Positions 1 through 7,823 of a DNA stretch of 16,079 bases are shown here, in pieces (within the stretch, counting starts at the first letter, position 1; the number at the start of each line of letters is the position of its first letter). The DNA is from a bacterium UBP10_UBA1149 (GTDB lineage Bacteria; Desulfobacterota; Binatia; UBA1149): assembly GCA_002311335.1 (NCBI GenBank), contig DBZX01000098.1, positions 1 to 16,079 of the forward strand. The letters run 5' to 3'. Both the position numbers and the translations under genes were made by a program. The notes below the pieces were generated by a model. That model was not told the DNA's origin, ran no database searches, and saw nothing but the letters and a program-made list of their open reading frames with translations.

Positions 1-16
1 CACACGGGTAAAGAAT

Positions 17-55
17 GAGCCGCGCATGCGGTTCGGGTCAGCCGCCGGCTGACCC
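17..55. repeat. Two abutting hairpins at the left edge
   Basis: Bases 17-23 (GAGCCGC) pair with 28-34 (GCGGTTC) around a GCAT loop, with one G-T wobble. The next base begins a second perfect hairpin: 35-43 (GGGTCAGCC) pairs with 47-55 (GGCTGACCC) around GCC. No T tract follows, so this is not a clear intrinsic terminator. It could be the tail of a structured RNA, a REP-like extragenic palindrome, or a 3' end of the gene to the left. The remaining non-coding bases 56-224 show nothing else I can name. Confidence 0.5.
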
Positions 56-224
56 CTACAGGAGGCCGACGGAGTCGCAACACAAACAGGGCCGATGATC
101 TCGTCGCTTCGTGATGAGAACTTTTGCAGGGTCAGGGCTGAGGGGGTGTGAGTCAAGAGAAAGAACACCGCCTAACGGTAACGAAAAGAGCGGGCGCAGC
201 AGTGTTTGGCGGCCTTGCCGGAAC

Positions 225-253
225 TTGACACTGATAGGCAGTTCCTGTATTTT
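225..253 (+). promoter_or_regulatory. Probable sigma70 promoter for the rplM operon
   Basis: A perfect TTGACA at 225-230 is followed, after 17 bases, by TATTTT at 248-253. The predicted transcript start is near 260, giving a leader of about 40 bases before the rplM ATG at 300. The leader is T-rich and carries GGAAGG at 281-286, about 13 bases from the start codon, which is a long spacing. L13 is known to repress its own operon in E. coli, but I see no specific structure here that shows this. Confidence 0.65.
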
Positions 254-299
254 TTGCGTTTACTTTTTCGACGGTTTTTTGGAAGGTCTCTATCCCCGG

Positions 300-737
300 A
301 TGAAAACTTACTTGCCCTCGGTGCAAGAAATCGAAAGAAGATGGTTCCTGGTGGATGCAGAGGAACGTGTGTTGGGTCGACTGGCTTCCCGCATCGCCTC
401 CATTCTCATGGGCAAGGAAAAGCCGTGTTATACTGCCTTTCTGGACACCGGCGATTTTCTGATCGTGATCAATGCCGACAAGGTGAAGCTCACGGGAAAT
501 AAGTGGGAAAACAAGACCTATTATTCCCACAGTGGCTATCCTGGTGGTCTCAAGCAGATCCAGGCCCGGGAGTTGCTTGGCAAGCATCCTGAACAGCTGA
601 TGAAGCGGGCTGTCAAGGGAATGCTTCCCAAGAACAAGTTGGGTCGGAAGATGTTTAAGAAGCTCAAAGTTTATGCGGGAAGAGATCATCCTCACCAGGC
701 CCAGAAGCCCGAACCTCTAGTATTAGGAGAAAATTAG
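300..737 (+). CDS. rplM: Large ribosomal subunit protein uL13
   Basis: This is a 145-residue L13, close to the usual 142, and a structural protein of the 50S subunit that binds 23S rRNA early in assembly. The start at ATG 300 (MKTYLPSV) matches the family N-terminus; the frame is open upstream to 111, but those residues have no L13 similarity and overlap the promoter. Recognisable blocks are WFLVDAEERVLGRLAS (15-30), the central GDFLIVINADKVKLTGNK (51-68), and the C-terminal signature KVYAGRDHPHQAQKPEPL (123-140). rpsI follows two bases after the stop, the classic L13-S9 pair. Base composition is much less GC-rich than the genes from rpsB onward, with no ATA codons. Confidence 0.97.
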   Translation: MKTYLPSVQEIERRWFLVDAEERVLGRLASRIASILMGKEKPCYTAFLDTGDFLIVINADKVKLTGNKWENKTYYSHSGYPGGLKQIQARELLGKHPEQLMKRAVKGMLPKNKLGRKMFKKLKVYAGRDHPHQAQKPEPLVLGEN

Positions 738-739
738 CC

Positions 740-1132
740 TTGGACAAAACTCAGTACTATGCAACCGGCAAGCGGAAGACTTCGACGGCTCGAGTTTTCT
801 TGATGCCGGGCACCGGGCAGATTGTGGTCAACCGAATGGATTTTAAGGAGTATTTCAAAAGCAAGGTCCAACATGTGATGGTTACCCAGCCCCTTGTTCT
901 GACTGAACATTCCGAGGAGTTTGATGTGTATATCAACGTGAGGGGGGGAGGCTCCTCGGGACAGGCCGGCGCAGCCCGCTTGGGCATTGCCAGGGCCTTA
1001 TTGACTTTCGATTCTGATTTGCGTCAGAAATTGAAGAAAGCCGGATGTCTTACCCGCGACCCACGAATTAAAGAACGCAAGAAATACGGTCAGCCGGGCG
1101 CCAGGAAACGATTTCAATTTTCCAAGAGATAA
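740..1132 (+). CDS. rpsI: Small ribosomal subunit protein uS9
   Basis: This is a 130-residue S9 of the usual length. The start is TTG at 740, with AGGAGA at 725-730 nine bases upstream. The family signature GGGSSGQAGAARLGIARAL runs from 69 to 87, and the protein ends RKRFQFSKR, the conserved basic tail that reaches the tRNA anticodon stem in the ribosomal P site. It sits between rplM (2-base gap) and rpsB (14-base gap), so the three are probably co-transcribed. Like rplM it is AT-richer than the rest of the window; a sampled stretch around 841-900 is only about 40% GC. Confidence 0.97.
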   Translation: MDKTQYYATGKRKTSTARVFLMPGTGQIVVNRMDFKEYFKSKVQHVMVTQPLVLTEHSEEFDVYINVRGGGSSGQAGAARLGIARALLTFDSDLRQKLKKAGCLTRDPRIKERKKYGQPGARKRFQFSKR

Positions 1133-1146
1133 TCAGGAGGATCCGT

Positions 1147-2103
1147 TTGGGGGCGATCTCAATAAAACAACTACTGGAAGCGGGTGTTCACTTTGGTCAT
1201 CAGACCAGACGCTGGAATCCGAAGATGAAGCCTTTCATCTTCGGCGCCCGTAATGGGATTCACATAATAGACCTGCAGCAGACCGTCGTGTTGTTCGCCG
1301 AGGCTTGCGACTTTATTCGTAAGATCGCGGCCGAGGGAGGGGCGGTGATGTTCGTGGGCACCAAGAAGCAGGCGCGCGCCGTCATCGAGGCCGAGGCGCG
1401 CCGTTGTGGTCAACCCTGGGTCAATACCCGCTGGCTGGGTGGCGCGCTGACCAACTTTGCGACCATCAAGCAGTCGATTGAGCGCATGCGCAAGCTCGAA
1501 GAGGTGCTGGGCGACGAAGTCCAGACCGTGGGCCTGAAGAAGAAAGAGATGCTCATGATGAGCCGCGAGCTGGCGAAGCTCAAGCTCAACCTCGAGGGTA
1601 TGCAGAACCTGAAGAGGCCGCCGGACGTCATGTTCGTGATCGACCCCGACTGCGAAGAAATTGCTATCGCCGAGGCCAATCGCCTGGAGATACCGGTGGT
1701 CGCGGTGGTCGACTCCAACTGCAACCCCGATAACATCACCATGTGTATTCCGGGCAACGATGACGCCATCAGGGCGATCAGGTTGTTCTGCGGAGCGATT
1801 GCCGACGCCGTGATCGAAGGCGAGCGCGAACGGCAGGAACGTCTTGCCGCCGCCAGCGAAGGTGAGGGCGTGCCCGGTACCGATCTCGCGGGAATGTTTT
1901 CCAGCGTGGCCGGCGAAGAAGCCACTGCGTCCGATGCAGCTCCCGTAGCAGAGTCAGCCCCGGCAGCAGAGGCAGCTCCTGCAGCAGAGGCAGCTCCCGC
2001 AGCAGAGGCAGCTCCCGCAGCAGAGGCAGCTCCTGCAGCAGAGGCAGCTCCCGCCGACGAGACTACTCTCACCACCCCGGTTCCCCAGGGAAGCAGCGAG
2101 TGA
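1147..2103 (+). CDS. rpsB: Small ribosomal subunit protein uS2 with repetitive C-terminal tail
   Basis: The start is TTG at 1147 with a strong AGGAGG at 1135-1140, six bases away. The core is typical S2: LLEAGVHFGHQTRRWNPKMKPF near the N-terminus, then the FVGTKKQA motif, VNTRWLGGALTNF, and VFVIDPDCEEIAIAEANRL. S2 binds the 30S head/platform junction and helps recruit S1. The protein is 318 residues, against roughly 240-260 for most S2, because of an Ala/Glu/Pro-rich tail from about residue 255. Five perfect or near-perfect hexapeptide copies (AAEAAP) lie at residues 273-302. The tail looks disordered and its role is unknown. The stop overlaps the tsf start (GTGA). Composition climbs to about 70% GC from roughly 1320. 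Confidence 0.96.
   Translation: MGAISIKQLLEAGVHFGHQTRRWNPKMKPFIFGARNGIHIIDLQQTVVLFAEACDFIRKIAAEGGAVMFVGTKKQARAVIEAEARRCGQPWVNTRWLGGALTNFATIKQSIERMRKLEEVLGDEVQTVGLKKKEMLMMSRELAKLKLNLEGMQNLKRPPDVMFVIDPDCEEIAIAEANRLEIPVVAVVDSNCNPDNITMCIPGNDDAIRAIRLFCGAIADAVIEGERERQERLAAASEGEGVPGTDLAGMFSSVAGEEATASDAAPVAESAPAAEAAPAAEAAPAAEAAPAAEAAPAAEAAPADETTLTTPVPQGSSE
1963..2052 (+). repeat. 18-base in-frame tandem repeat, five copies, inside rpsB
   Basis: The unit GCAGCAGAGGCAGCTCCY occurs at 1963, 1981, 1999, 2017 and 2035, differing only in the last base (T, C, C, T, C). A degenerate sixth copy precedes it at 1945-1962. Because the unit is a multiple of three, it encodes AAEAAP repeats and copy-number changes would not shift the frame. 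The near-identity of copies suggests recent slippage or unequal crossover. Confidence 0.95.
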
Positions 2104-3023
2104 GTGTCAGTGCCGCCCAGGTAAAGGATCTGCGCGAGCGCACGGGCGCCGGCATGATGGACTGCAAGCGAGCCCTGGCCGAGGTCGACGGAGACATGGA
2201 AGCGGCCATCAAGGCCCTGCGTGAGCAGGGACTGGCCAGCGCGTCCAAGAAGGGCGGACGGGTGGCGGCCGAGGGGCTGGTCGGACTGTTCGTGTCGGAC
2301 TGTGGCAGCCGTGCGGTGGCCATGGAGCTCAACTGCGAGACCGATTTCGTGGCCAAGACAGATGACTTCGCGGCACTGGTCGACGAGCTGGGGCAGGCCC
2401 TGCTCGCGGTCGAAGGCGCTGCCGAGGGCGAGGGTGCCGACGTCAACGACCTGGTCCTGGCCAACGGCGCTACCCTGGCGGCCCGCGTTACCGAAGCCGT
2501 GACTACGATGGGCGAAAAGATCTCACTGCGGCGCTGGGTGCGCATCGAATCTGCCGGCGGCAGGGTCGGGGCCTATGTGCACGCGGGTGGAAAGATCGGC
2601 GTGCTGGTCGAGATAGAGGGTGCCGGCGATCCGCAGCAGGAGCTGTGCCGTTCGGTAGCCATGCAGGTGGCCGCGGCTGCTCCGCGCTACGTGGATCGCG
2701 ACTCCGTGGATCCGGACGAGATTGAGCGCGAGAAAGAAATCTTCCGCAACGAGGCCCTGGCTTCGGGCAAGCCCGAAAAAATTCTCGACCGTATAGCCGA
2801 GGGACGCATCAACAAGTATTTTCGCGAGATCTGCCTCCTGGAGCAGGAATACGTGCGCGATACCGACCTCACGATCTCGGATCTGCTCGAAAAGGAATCA
2901 GGCTCGGCTGGTGGACCCCTTGCGGTCAGTCGCTTTGTGCGTTACCAGCTTGGCGAGGGCATCGAGCGTCGGGTGGCGAACCTGGCCCAGGAAGTGGCCG
3001 AGCAGATCAGCCAGAGTACCTGA
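2100..3023 (+). CDS. tsf: Translation elongation factor Ts
   Basis: EF-Ts is the guanine-nucleotide exchange factor that regenerates EF-Tu-GTP in the cytoplasm. The start is GTG 2100 in a 4-base GTGA overlap with the rpsB stop. The N-terminal UBA-like module carries the family signature (VKDLRERTGAGMMDCKRAL, residues 8-26). The EF-Tu-contacting TDFVA motif is at 81-85, following MELNCE. The core then spans to about residue 220, and the C-terminal module includes the conserved region around LLEQEYVRD. The length of 307 residues is slightly above the common 280-300. It is paired with rpsB as in most bacteria, followed 27 bases later by pyrH. Confidence 0.97.
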   Translation: MSVSAAQVKDLRERTGAGMMDCKRALAEVDGDMEAAIKALREQGLASASKKGGRVAAEGLVGLFVSDCGSRAVAMELNCETDFVAKTDDFAALVDELGQALLAVEGAAEGEGADVNDLVLANGATLAARVTEAVTTMGEKISLRRWVRIESAGGRVGAYVHAGGKIGVLVEIEGAGDPQQELCRSVAMQVAAAAPRYVDRDSVDPDEIEREKEIFRNEALASGKPEKILDRIAEGRINKYFREICLLEQEYVRDTDLTISDLLEKESGSAGGPLAVSRFVRYQLGEGIERRVANLAQEVAEQISQST

Positions 3024-3050
3024 CCGTTCGACAGTGCCGGTGCGGTCACG

Positions 3051-3782
3051 ATGGCGGGCGATAAACCACAATTCCCAAGGGTGCTGCTCAAGCTGAGCGG
3101 AGAAGCGCTGGCTGGTGAAGCTGGCAGCGGTATCGACCCCCGTGTTCTTCTTTCGTTGGCCGCCGAAGTGCGCGACGTCTGCGAGACCGGCTGCGAGTTG
3201 GCCATCGTGGTAGGTGGCGGCAATATCTTTCGCGGCATGAAGGCCGCCGAGATGGGCATCGACCGCGTGACGGCCGACTACATGGGCATGCTCGCGACCA
3301 TACTCAACAGCCTCGCCTTGCAGGACGCGCTCGAGAAAGCGGGCGTGGCCACGCGGGTGATGTCGGCCATCGATGTTCAGCAGGTGGCCGAGCCCTACAT
3401 CCGTCGCCGCGCGCAGCGCCACATCGAGAAAGGCCGCGTGGTTATTTTTGCCGCCGGCACCGGCAACCCCTTCATGACCACCGACACGGCCGCCAGCCTT
3501 CGGGCTATAGAGATGGGCGCGGCGGTGATCATGAAGGGCACCCGCGTTGACGGCATCTACGACACCGACCCCGAAGAAAACAAGGACGCCCGGCGTTACG
3601 ACCGCCTGTCCTACCTCGACGTTCTCAACGGCAGGCTGACCGTGATGGACTCCACCGCGGTGACCCTGTGCATGGAAAACGAGATGCCTATAATAGTCTT
3701 TGACGCGACTACTCCCGGCAATATCCTCAGGGCCGTGATGGGCGAGCAGATAGGTACGCTGGTAGGGGAGGAAACGGATTGA
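3051..3782 (+). CDS. pyrH: Uridylate kinase (UMP kinase)
   Basis: PyrH phosphorylates UMP to UDP with ATP and belongs to the amino-acid-kinase fold, unrelated to eukaryotic UMP/CMP kinases. The 243 residues match the family length. Visible motifs are the N-terminal LLKLSGEAL (12-20), glycine loop VVGGGNIFRG (53-62), the UMP-binding block GTGNPFMTTDTAA (136-148), and GTRVDGIYDTDPEEN (163-177). The ATG at 3051 has no strong ribosome-binding sequence in the 27-base gap after tsf, so translation may depend on coupling to tsf. The last bases overlap the frr TTG start (TTGA). Confidence 0.97.
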   Translation: MAGDKPQFPRVLLKLSGEALAGEAGSGIDPRVLLSLAAEVRDVCETGCELAIVVGGGNIFRGMKAAEMGIDRVTADYMGMLATILNSLALQDALEKAGVATRVMSAIDVQQVAEPYIRRRAQRHIEKGRVVIFAAGTGNPFMTTDTAASLRAIEMGAAVIMKGTRVDGIYDTDPEENKDARRYDRLSYLDVLNGRLTVMDSTAVTLCMENEMPIIVFDATTPGNILRAVMGEQIGTLVGEETD

Positions 3783-4336
3783 TAGACGAAGTAATTGAAA
3801 CCCTCGAGGCCGAGCTCGAGTCAACGGTGGGCTCTTTTGTTCACGACCTCGGTCGCATTCGCACGGGACGGGCCAACGCGGCCCTGCTCGACGCCGTGAT
3901 GGTTGACTACTACGGGGCCGCTACCCACCTGAACCAGTTGGCGTCGATCAACGTCGCCGAGTCCCGGCTGCTGGTGGTGCAACCCTTTGACCAGGCCACG
4001 ATCCCGGCCATCGAAAAGGCAATCGCCATCGCTGATCTCGGGCTCAACCCGTCGAACGATGGCAAGCTCATCAGGCTTTCCATCCCCGAGCTCACCGAGG
4101 AGCGCAGGCGGGATCTCGTCAAGCAGGTGGGCCGCGAGGCCGAGAGCCACCGCGTGTCGCTGCGAAACCACCGGCGCGACGCTAACGACATGCTCAAGCA
4201 GCTCAACTCGGACAAGGACATAAGCGACGACGAGATGCGCGGGGCCCAGGGCCGGGTGCAGGAACTCACCGACAAGTTCGTCAAGAAGGTCGACGAAATT
4301 GCCAAGGTGAAAGACGAAGAGGTAATGGCCGTCTGA
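3779..4336 (+). CDS. frr: Ribosome recycling factor
   Basis: RRF works with EF-G to split post-termination ribosomes. The 185 residues match the family exactly. The start is TTG 3779, overlapping the pyrH stop, with GGGGAGG at 3765-3771 seven bases upstream. The core motif GRIRTGRANAALLDAVMVDYYG lies at about residues 25-46, and the conserved PFDQATIPAIEKAI and LTEERRRDLVKQ blocks follow, the latter within the long three-helix bundle that mimics a tRNA shape. uppS starts five bases after the stop. The pyrH-frr pairing is widely conserved. Confidence 0.97.
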   Translation: MIDEVIETLEAELESTVGSFVHDLGRIRTGRANAALLDAVMVDYYGAATHLNQLASINVAESRLLVVQPFDQATIPAIEKAIAIADLGLNPSNDGKLIRLSIPELTEERRRDLVKQVGREAESHRVSLRNHRRDANDMLKQLNSDKDISDDEMRGAQGRVQELTDKFVKKVDEIAKVKDEEVMAV

Positions 4337-4341
4337 CGGTC

Positions 4342-5091
4342 TTGTCGCGGGTGTCGCCTGATTGGGAAGGTCGGGTGCCCCGGCACGTCGCCGTCATAAT
4401 GGACGGTAACGGCCGCTGGGCGGGCGCGCGTGGTCTGAGCCGCTTGCAGGGTCACCGCAAGGGTAAGGACTCGGTTCGCGAGGTGGTCGAAACCGCTCGC
4501 GAGATCGGCGTCGAGGTGCTCACGCTGTTCGCTTTCTCTACCGAGAACTGGAGCCGTCCTCCGTCGGAGGTCAAGGCTCTGATGAAACTGCTGCGGCGCT
4601 ACTGCCGCACCGAGCTCAGTCGCATGATGCGTTACGGCATCCGCTTGAAGGTGGTGGGTAACCTGCGCCGGCTTCCGCCCGAGGTGCTTTCCGACCTGCG
4701 CTCAGTGGAGGCCGAGACGCGCGACAACGATCGCATGACCGTGGTGCTGGCCGTGAGCTACGGGGGCAGGCAGGACATCGTTGGCGCGGCCAGGCAACTG
4801 GCCCGGCAGGTGCGCGACGGCGAGCTCAAGCCCGAGCAGATAAACGAGTCGCGCCTGGCCGGGTCGTTGATGACCGCCGGGCTACCCGACCCCGACCTGC
4901 TCATACGCACCAGCGGCGAGCTGCGCATATCTAACTTCCTGCTGTGGCAGTGTGCTTACAGCGAACTGTACTTCACCGACGTCGCCTGGCCGGACTTCCG
5001 GCGCGACCAGTTTCTTGAGGCCATCAACTGGTACGCGCAAAGGGACCGCCGCTTCGGCCGTGCCACGGGCGAGTTGGCGGTGGAGGCCTGA
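4342..5091 (+). CDS. uppS: Undecaprenyl diphosphate synthase (cis-prenyltransferase)
   Basis: UppS condenses isopentenyl diphosphate units in cis onto farnesyl diphosphate, making the C55 lipid carrier for peptidoglycan and other envelope polymers. The 249 residues match the family. The catalytic Asp is D21 in HVAVIMDGNGRWA (15-27). FSTENW (65-70), RTSGELRISNFLLWQ (189-203) and the YSELYF...WPDF block (206-219) follow. I chose TTG 4342, five bases after frr; the in-frame GTG at 4351 is an equally possible start because neither has a clear ribosome-binding site. It is next to cdsA, as in many bacteria. Confidence 0.96.
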   Translation: MSRVSPDWEGRVPRHVAVIMDGNGRWAGARGLSRLQGHRKGKDSVREVVETAREIGVEVLTLFAFSTENWSRPPSEVKALMKLLRRYCRTELSRMMRYGIRLKVVGNLRRLPPEVLSDLRSVEAETRDNDRMTVVLAVSYGGRQDIVGAARQLARQVRDGELKPEQINESRLAGSLMTAGLPDPDLLIRTSGELRISNFLLWQCAYSELYFTDVAWPDFRRDQFLEAINWYAQRDRRFGRATGELAVEA

Positions 5092-5095
5092 ACGC

Positions 5096-5914
5096 TTGTT
5101 GAGATCCCGCCTGTTTACGGCCGCGGTGGCCATTCCCCTGCTGGCGTGGCTGTTTTTCCTGGCGCCGGCCTGGATCTTCAACGGCGTGGTGTTGTTTGCC
5201 ACCTGGGTGGCGCTGAGAGAGTTTTCGCTCATGGCCCTGTCGAGTGTGCCCGGGGCCGCCACGTTGACGACCCTAGGTGGCATGATGATCGCGGCGTCGA
5301 TGGTGCTGGTGCCAGGTGGCCTGGCCGGGGGCGCGGCCCTGTCGGCCGGCATAGTGGCCTGCCTCATCCTTACCCTGGTGGCGACCCTGGCAACCGCCCG
5401 CGACATGGGCCAGAGCGTCAACAGCGCCGGCCAGGTGCTGCTGGGCGCGCTCTACGGCGGTGCCCTGCTTCCGCACTTGATCTGGATCAGGGGCCTGCCC
5501 GGTGGCGACGGTCCCTCCTGGGTTTTCTTCGTCTTCGCGGTGGTCATGGCCGGCGACGTGGGCGGCTATTTCGGCGGCAAAATGCTGGGCACACGAAAGC
5601 TCTGGCCCAGTGTGAGCCCGAACAAAACCGTCGAAGGCTCGCTGGTCAGTTTTGGCAGCAGCCTGGTGGCCGGCATCCTCGTCAACTCGCTGATCCTGCA
5701 CAGGTTGGGTCTTTTCGAAACACTGTTCGTAGCCGGCGTCATGTCGGTACTGGCCCAGCTCGGTGACCTGTTGGAGTCGATGATCAAAAGGGCTTACAGG
5801 ACCAAGGATTCCGGCTGGATACTGCCGGGCCACGGGGGGGTACTCGACAGGACCGACAGCCTCGTTTTGCCGATAGTCTTCGTCTATTACTATGCTATCC
5901 TTGTCACTGGCTGA
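5096..5914 (+). CDS. cdsA: Phosphatidate cytidylyltransferase (CDP-diglyceride synthase)
   Basis: CdsA is a polytopic inner-membrane enzyme that makes CDP-diacylglycerol from phosphatidic acid and CTP, the precursor used by PssA later in this window. The protein is 272 residues with many hydrophobic spans beginning at residue 6. The family signature (SMIKR, KDSG, PGHGG, DRTD) is complete at residues 228-254. The start is TTG 5096, with GGAGG at 5082-5086 nine bases upstream; a second TTG at 5099 is less well spaced. The open frame extends upstream into uppS but has no family similarity there. In many relatives dxr follows cdsA; here rseP comes directly, 21 bases on. Confidence 0.95.
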   Translation: MLRSRLFTAAVAIPLLAWLFFLAPAWIFNGVVLFATWVALREFSLMALSSVPGAATLTTLGGMMIAASMVLVPGGLAGGAALSAGIVACLILTLVATLATARDMGQSVNSAGQVLLGALYGGALLPHLIWIRGLPGGDGPSWVFFVFAVVMAGDVGGYFGGKMLGTRKLWPSVSPNKTVEGSLVSFGSSLVAGILVNSLILHRLGLFETLFVAGVMSVLAQLGDLLESMIKRAYRTKDSGWILPGHGGVLDRTDSLVLPIVFVYYYAILVTG

Positions 5915-5935
5915 CCGTCACGGACGCCGCCTCTT

Positions 5936-7006
5936 ATGACACCGATTGGAATCTTAGCAGCGATCGCCGTTCTCGGGGTGGTTATCATGGTCCACGAGTG
6001 GGGCCACTTCATTGTCGCACGCAAATGTAACACCGAGGTACAGGTGTTTTCCTTCGGCTTCGGACCCAAGTTGTTCTCGATGCAGCGAGGGGAAACCGAG
6101 TACCGCTTTTCGCTGATCCCGCTTGGCGGCTACGTGCGCATGGCTGGCGAAATCGATGAATTTGCTCCCAAGGTGGCGGGCCGGGGATTTCCTGATCGGC
6201 CGCTCTACCAGCGGGCCATGATCGTGGTGGCCGGCCCGGCAATAAACATGGTCTTCGCCTTCCTCTTGTTCACGGTCATCATGATGACCTGGGGCAACCA
6301 GGTCACCAGCGACAAGGCCCTGGTGGGCGGGGTCGTGGCCGACTCTCCGGCCCAGGCTGCGGGCCTGGCGGCCGGCGACCTCGTGACGGCCATAGACGGG
6401 CAGTCGTTGGGCAACTGGGACGGCCTGCACGCGGCCGTAACGGCCAGCGAAGGCCGCGAGATACAACTCTCGGTGCTTTCCGAGCAGGGCGAAGAACGCG
6501 TGCTCAAAGTAACGCCCGAGTCGAGGGTGCGCAGGGACTACCTGGGCGAAGAAATCGGCACGGCCTGGGTCATAGGCGTGCACCGCGCGTCCGAGCGCCA
6601 GGACGTGGGCCCGGTGGAGTCGGTGGTACTGGGCGCCCGCTACACCTGGACCTGGTCGGTGGTGATACTCGAAACACTCTCACGGCTCGTACAGGGACGG
6701 CTCTCCATGTCGGACCTCGCCGGCCCCATAGGCATAGCCCAGGAAGCTGGCCGCCGCGCCAATCGCGGTATGGAGCCGCTGTTGCACTTCATGGCCCTGC
6801 TGAGCGTTAACCTGGGCATCATCAACCTGCTGCCCATACCGGGGCTCGACGGTGGTCACCTGGCCTTCTTTTCCTACGAAGCCATTCGTGGGCGCCCGTT
6901 GCCCGACAGGGCTCGCGACCTCGTGCAGCAGTTCGGGGTACTGGTGCTGGTGGCGCTCATGATCCTGGTCGTTTATAACGACATTTCTCGAATAGTCGGC
7001 GGGTGA
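5936..7006 (+). CDS. rseP: RseP/SpoIVFB-type site-2 intramembrane zinc metalloprotease
   Basis: This site-2 protease cuts transmembrane anti-sigma factors or signal-peptide remnants within the inner membrane. The zinc-binding HEXXH is H20-EWG-H24 in the first membrane span. The third zinc ligand is D305 in NLLPIPGLDGGHL (297-309). The conserved GYVRM (65-69) and GPAINMVFAF (100-109) segments are present. One PDZ domain lies at about residues 125-195. The 356 residues and single PDZ fit the shorter deltaproteobacterial/Gram-positive type, not the two-PDZ 450-residue E. coli form. The stop overlaps the tsaB GTG start. Confidence 0.95.
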   Translation: MTPIGILAAIAVLGVVIMVHEWGHFIVARKCNTEVQVFSFGFGPKLFSMQRGETEYRFSLIPLGGYVRMAGEIDEFAPKVAGRGFPDRPLYQRAMIVVAGPAINMVFAFLLFTVIMMTWGNQVTSDKALVGGVVADSPAQAAGLAAGDLVTAIDGQSLGNWDGLHAAVTASEGREIQLSVLSEQGEERVLKVTPESRVRRDYLGEEIGTAWVIGVHRASERQDVGPVESVVLGARYTWTWSVVILETLSRLVQGRLSMSDLAGPIGIAQEAGRRANRGMEPLLHFMALLSVNLGIINLLPIPGLDGGHLAFFSYEAIRGRPLPDRARDLVQQFGVLVLVALMILVVYNDISRIVGG

Positions 7007-7764
7007 GCTCCCGCGGTACAGGCCTGCTGCTCGGCATAGACAGCAGTGGCCGCGTACCGTCGATAGCCCTTCTGGCCCCCGATCGGGATCCCTGGCTTGC
7101 GACCTGCGAACCCCCCGTGCGGGGTGAGGGCCTGGCCGACTTACTGCGGCTGGGGCTCAAGGACATTTCGGCGGCGGTGGCTGATATTTCGGCGGTCGGT
7201 GTTTCTACCGGCCCCGGTTCCTGGACGGGCGTTCGTATTGGCCTGGCGCTGGCCGCCGGCCTTGTCCTGCCCCACAAACTACCGGTGACGGGCATGTCGT
7301 CGCTGCGCTTGCAGCTGGCTTGTTGCGACAAGCCTGCCCAAGGCGACGAAGGCCCTGTTCTGGCAACGCTGGACGCGGGCTCGGGAAATATCTACGTGGC
7401 CGCCTGGTCGGGCGACGGTGGCGAGCAACTGCTCGATTACAAGCGCTGTACGGCCGAAGAATTGCTTGTTGACCTTCGGGTGCTGCCCGCCGGGCTGCGG
7501 GTTGCCGGAAACGCTGCCCAGGCCGTACTCGGGGCTTGTTCGGAGGCGGGGCTGAGGATGCCCGGACTGGCCGGTGAAGTGCTTGATCCGGCAGTTGCGC
7601 TTGCCAAGGCAGCGGGGACGGAGTTAGATTCAGGCAGTAGCATGACCGGTGACCGAGCGACCCCCGGGCAGGCGCTGCCCACCTACATAGGACCTACCGG
7701 GGCCAAGCCTAACAAGAACCGCGTGGCCGCTGCGTGGTCCGCGGGATCGGGGCCAGCAAGATAA
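7003..7764 (+). CDS. tsaB: tRNA t6A biosynthesis protein TsaB (YeaZ)
   Basis: TsaB is the pseudo-protease-like partner of TsaD in making N6-threonylcarbamoyladenosine at position 37 of ANN-decoding tRNAs. The protein is 253 residues. It shows the ASKHA-fold start LLLGIDSSG (8-16) and the hallmark STGPGSWTGVRIGLA (68-82). The histidine-rich region between them is altered (RGEGLADLLRLGL), as is common in TsaB, which lacks the metal site of TsaD. The GTG at 7003 overlaps the rseP stop (GTGA). The C-terminal 30 residues look poorly conserved. No rimI follows, although tsaB and rimI are often adjacent. Confidence 0.88.
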   Translation: MSSRGTGLLLGIDSSGRVPSIALLAPDRDPWLATCEPPVRGEGLADLLRLGLKDISAAVADISAVGVSTGPGSWTGVRIGLALAAGLVLPHKLPVTGMSSLRLQLACCDKPAQGDEGPVLATLDAGSGNIYVAAWSGDGGEQLLDYKRCTAEELLVDLRVLPAGLRVAGNAAQAVLGACSEAGLRMPGLAGEVLDPAVALAKAAGTELDSGSSMTGDRATPGQALPTYIGPTGAKPNKNRVAAAWSAGSGPAR

Positions 7765-7823
7765 GGCGCCGGACGCGGAATAGAGAGATAACTGACGAAA
7801 CAAAACAACACAGGGAGGCTTGG

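Noticed and set aside
2..52. Open frame from the left edge ending TGA at 50-52 (possible C-terminus of an upstream protein)
   Set aside because: Only 16 codons and overlapping the hairpins; I recognise no family, so it cannot be supported.
17..60. Resemblance to group II intron domains V-VI (GAGCC...GGTTC then a hairpin ending CCCCTAC)
   Set aside because: The first hairpin is only 18 bases; domain V is about 34 with a bulge and inner stem, and there is no intron ORF in the window.
111..299. Upstream extension of the rplM frame to ATG 111
   Set aside because: It would run through the promoter, and the extra 63 residues have no L13 similarity.
2898..3824. 308-codon minus-strand open frame over tsf/pyrH
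   Set aside because: Same kind of antisense shadow; pyrH on the other strand is unmistakable.
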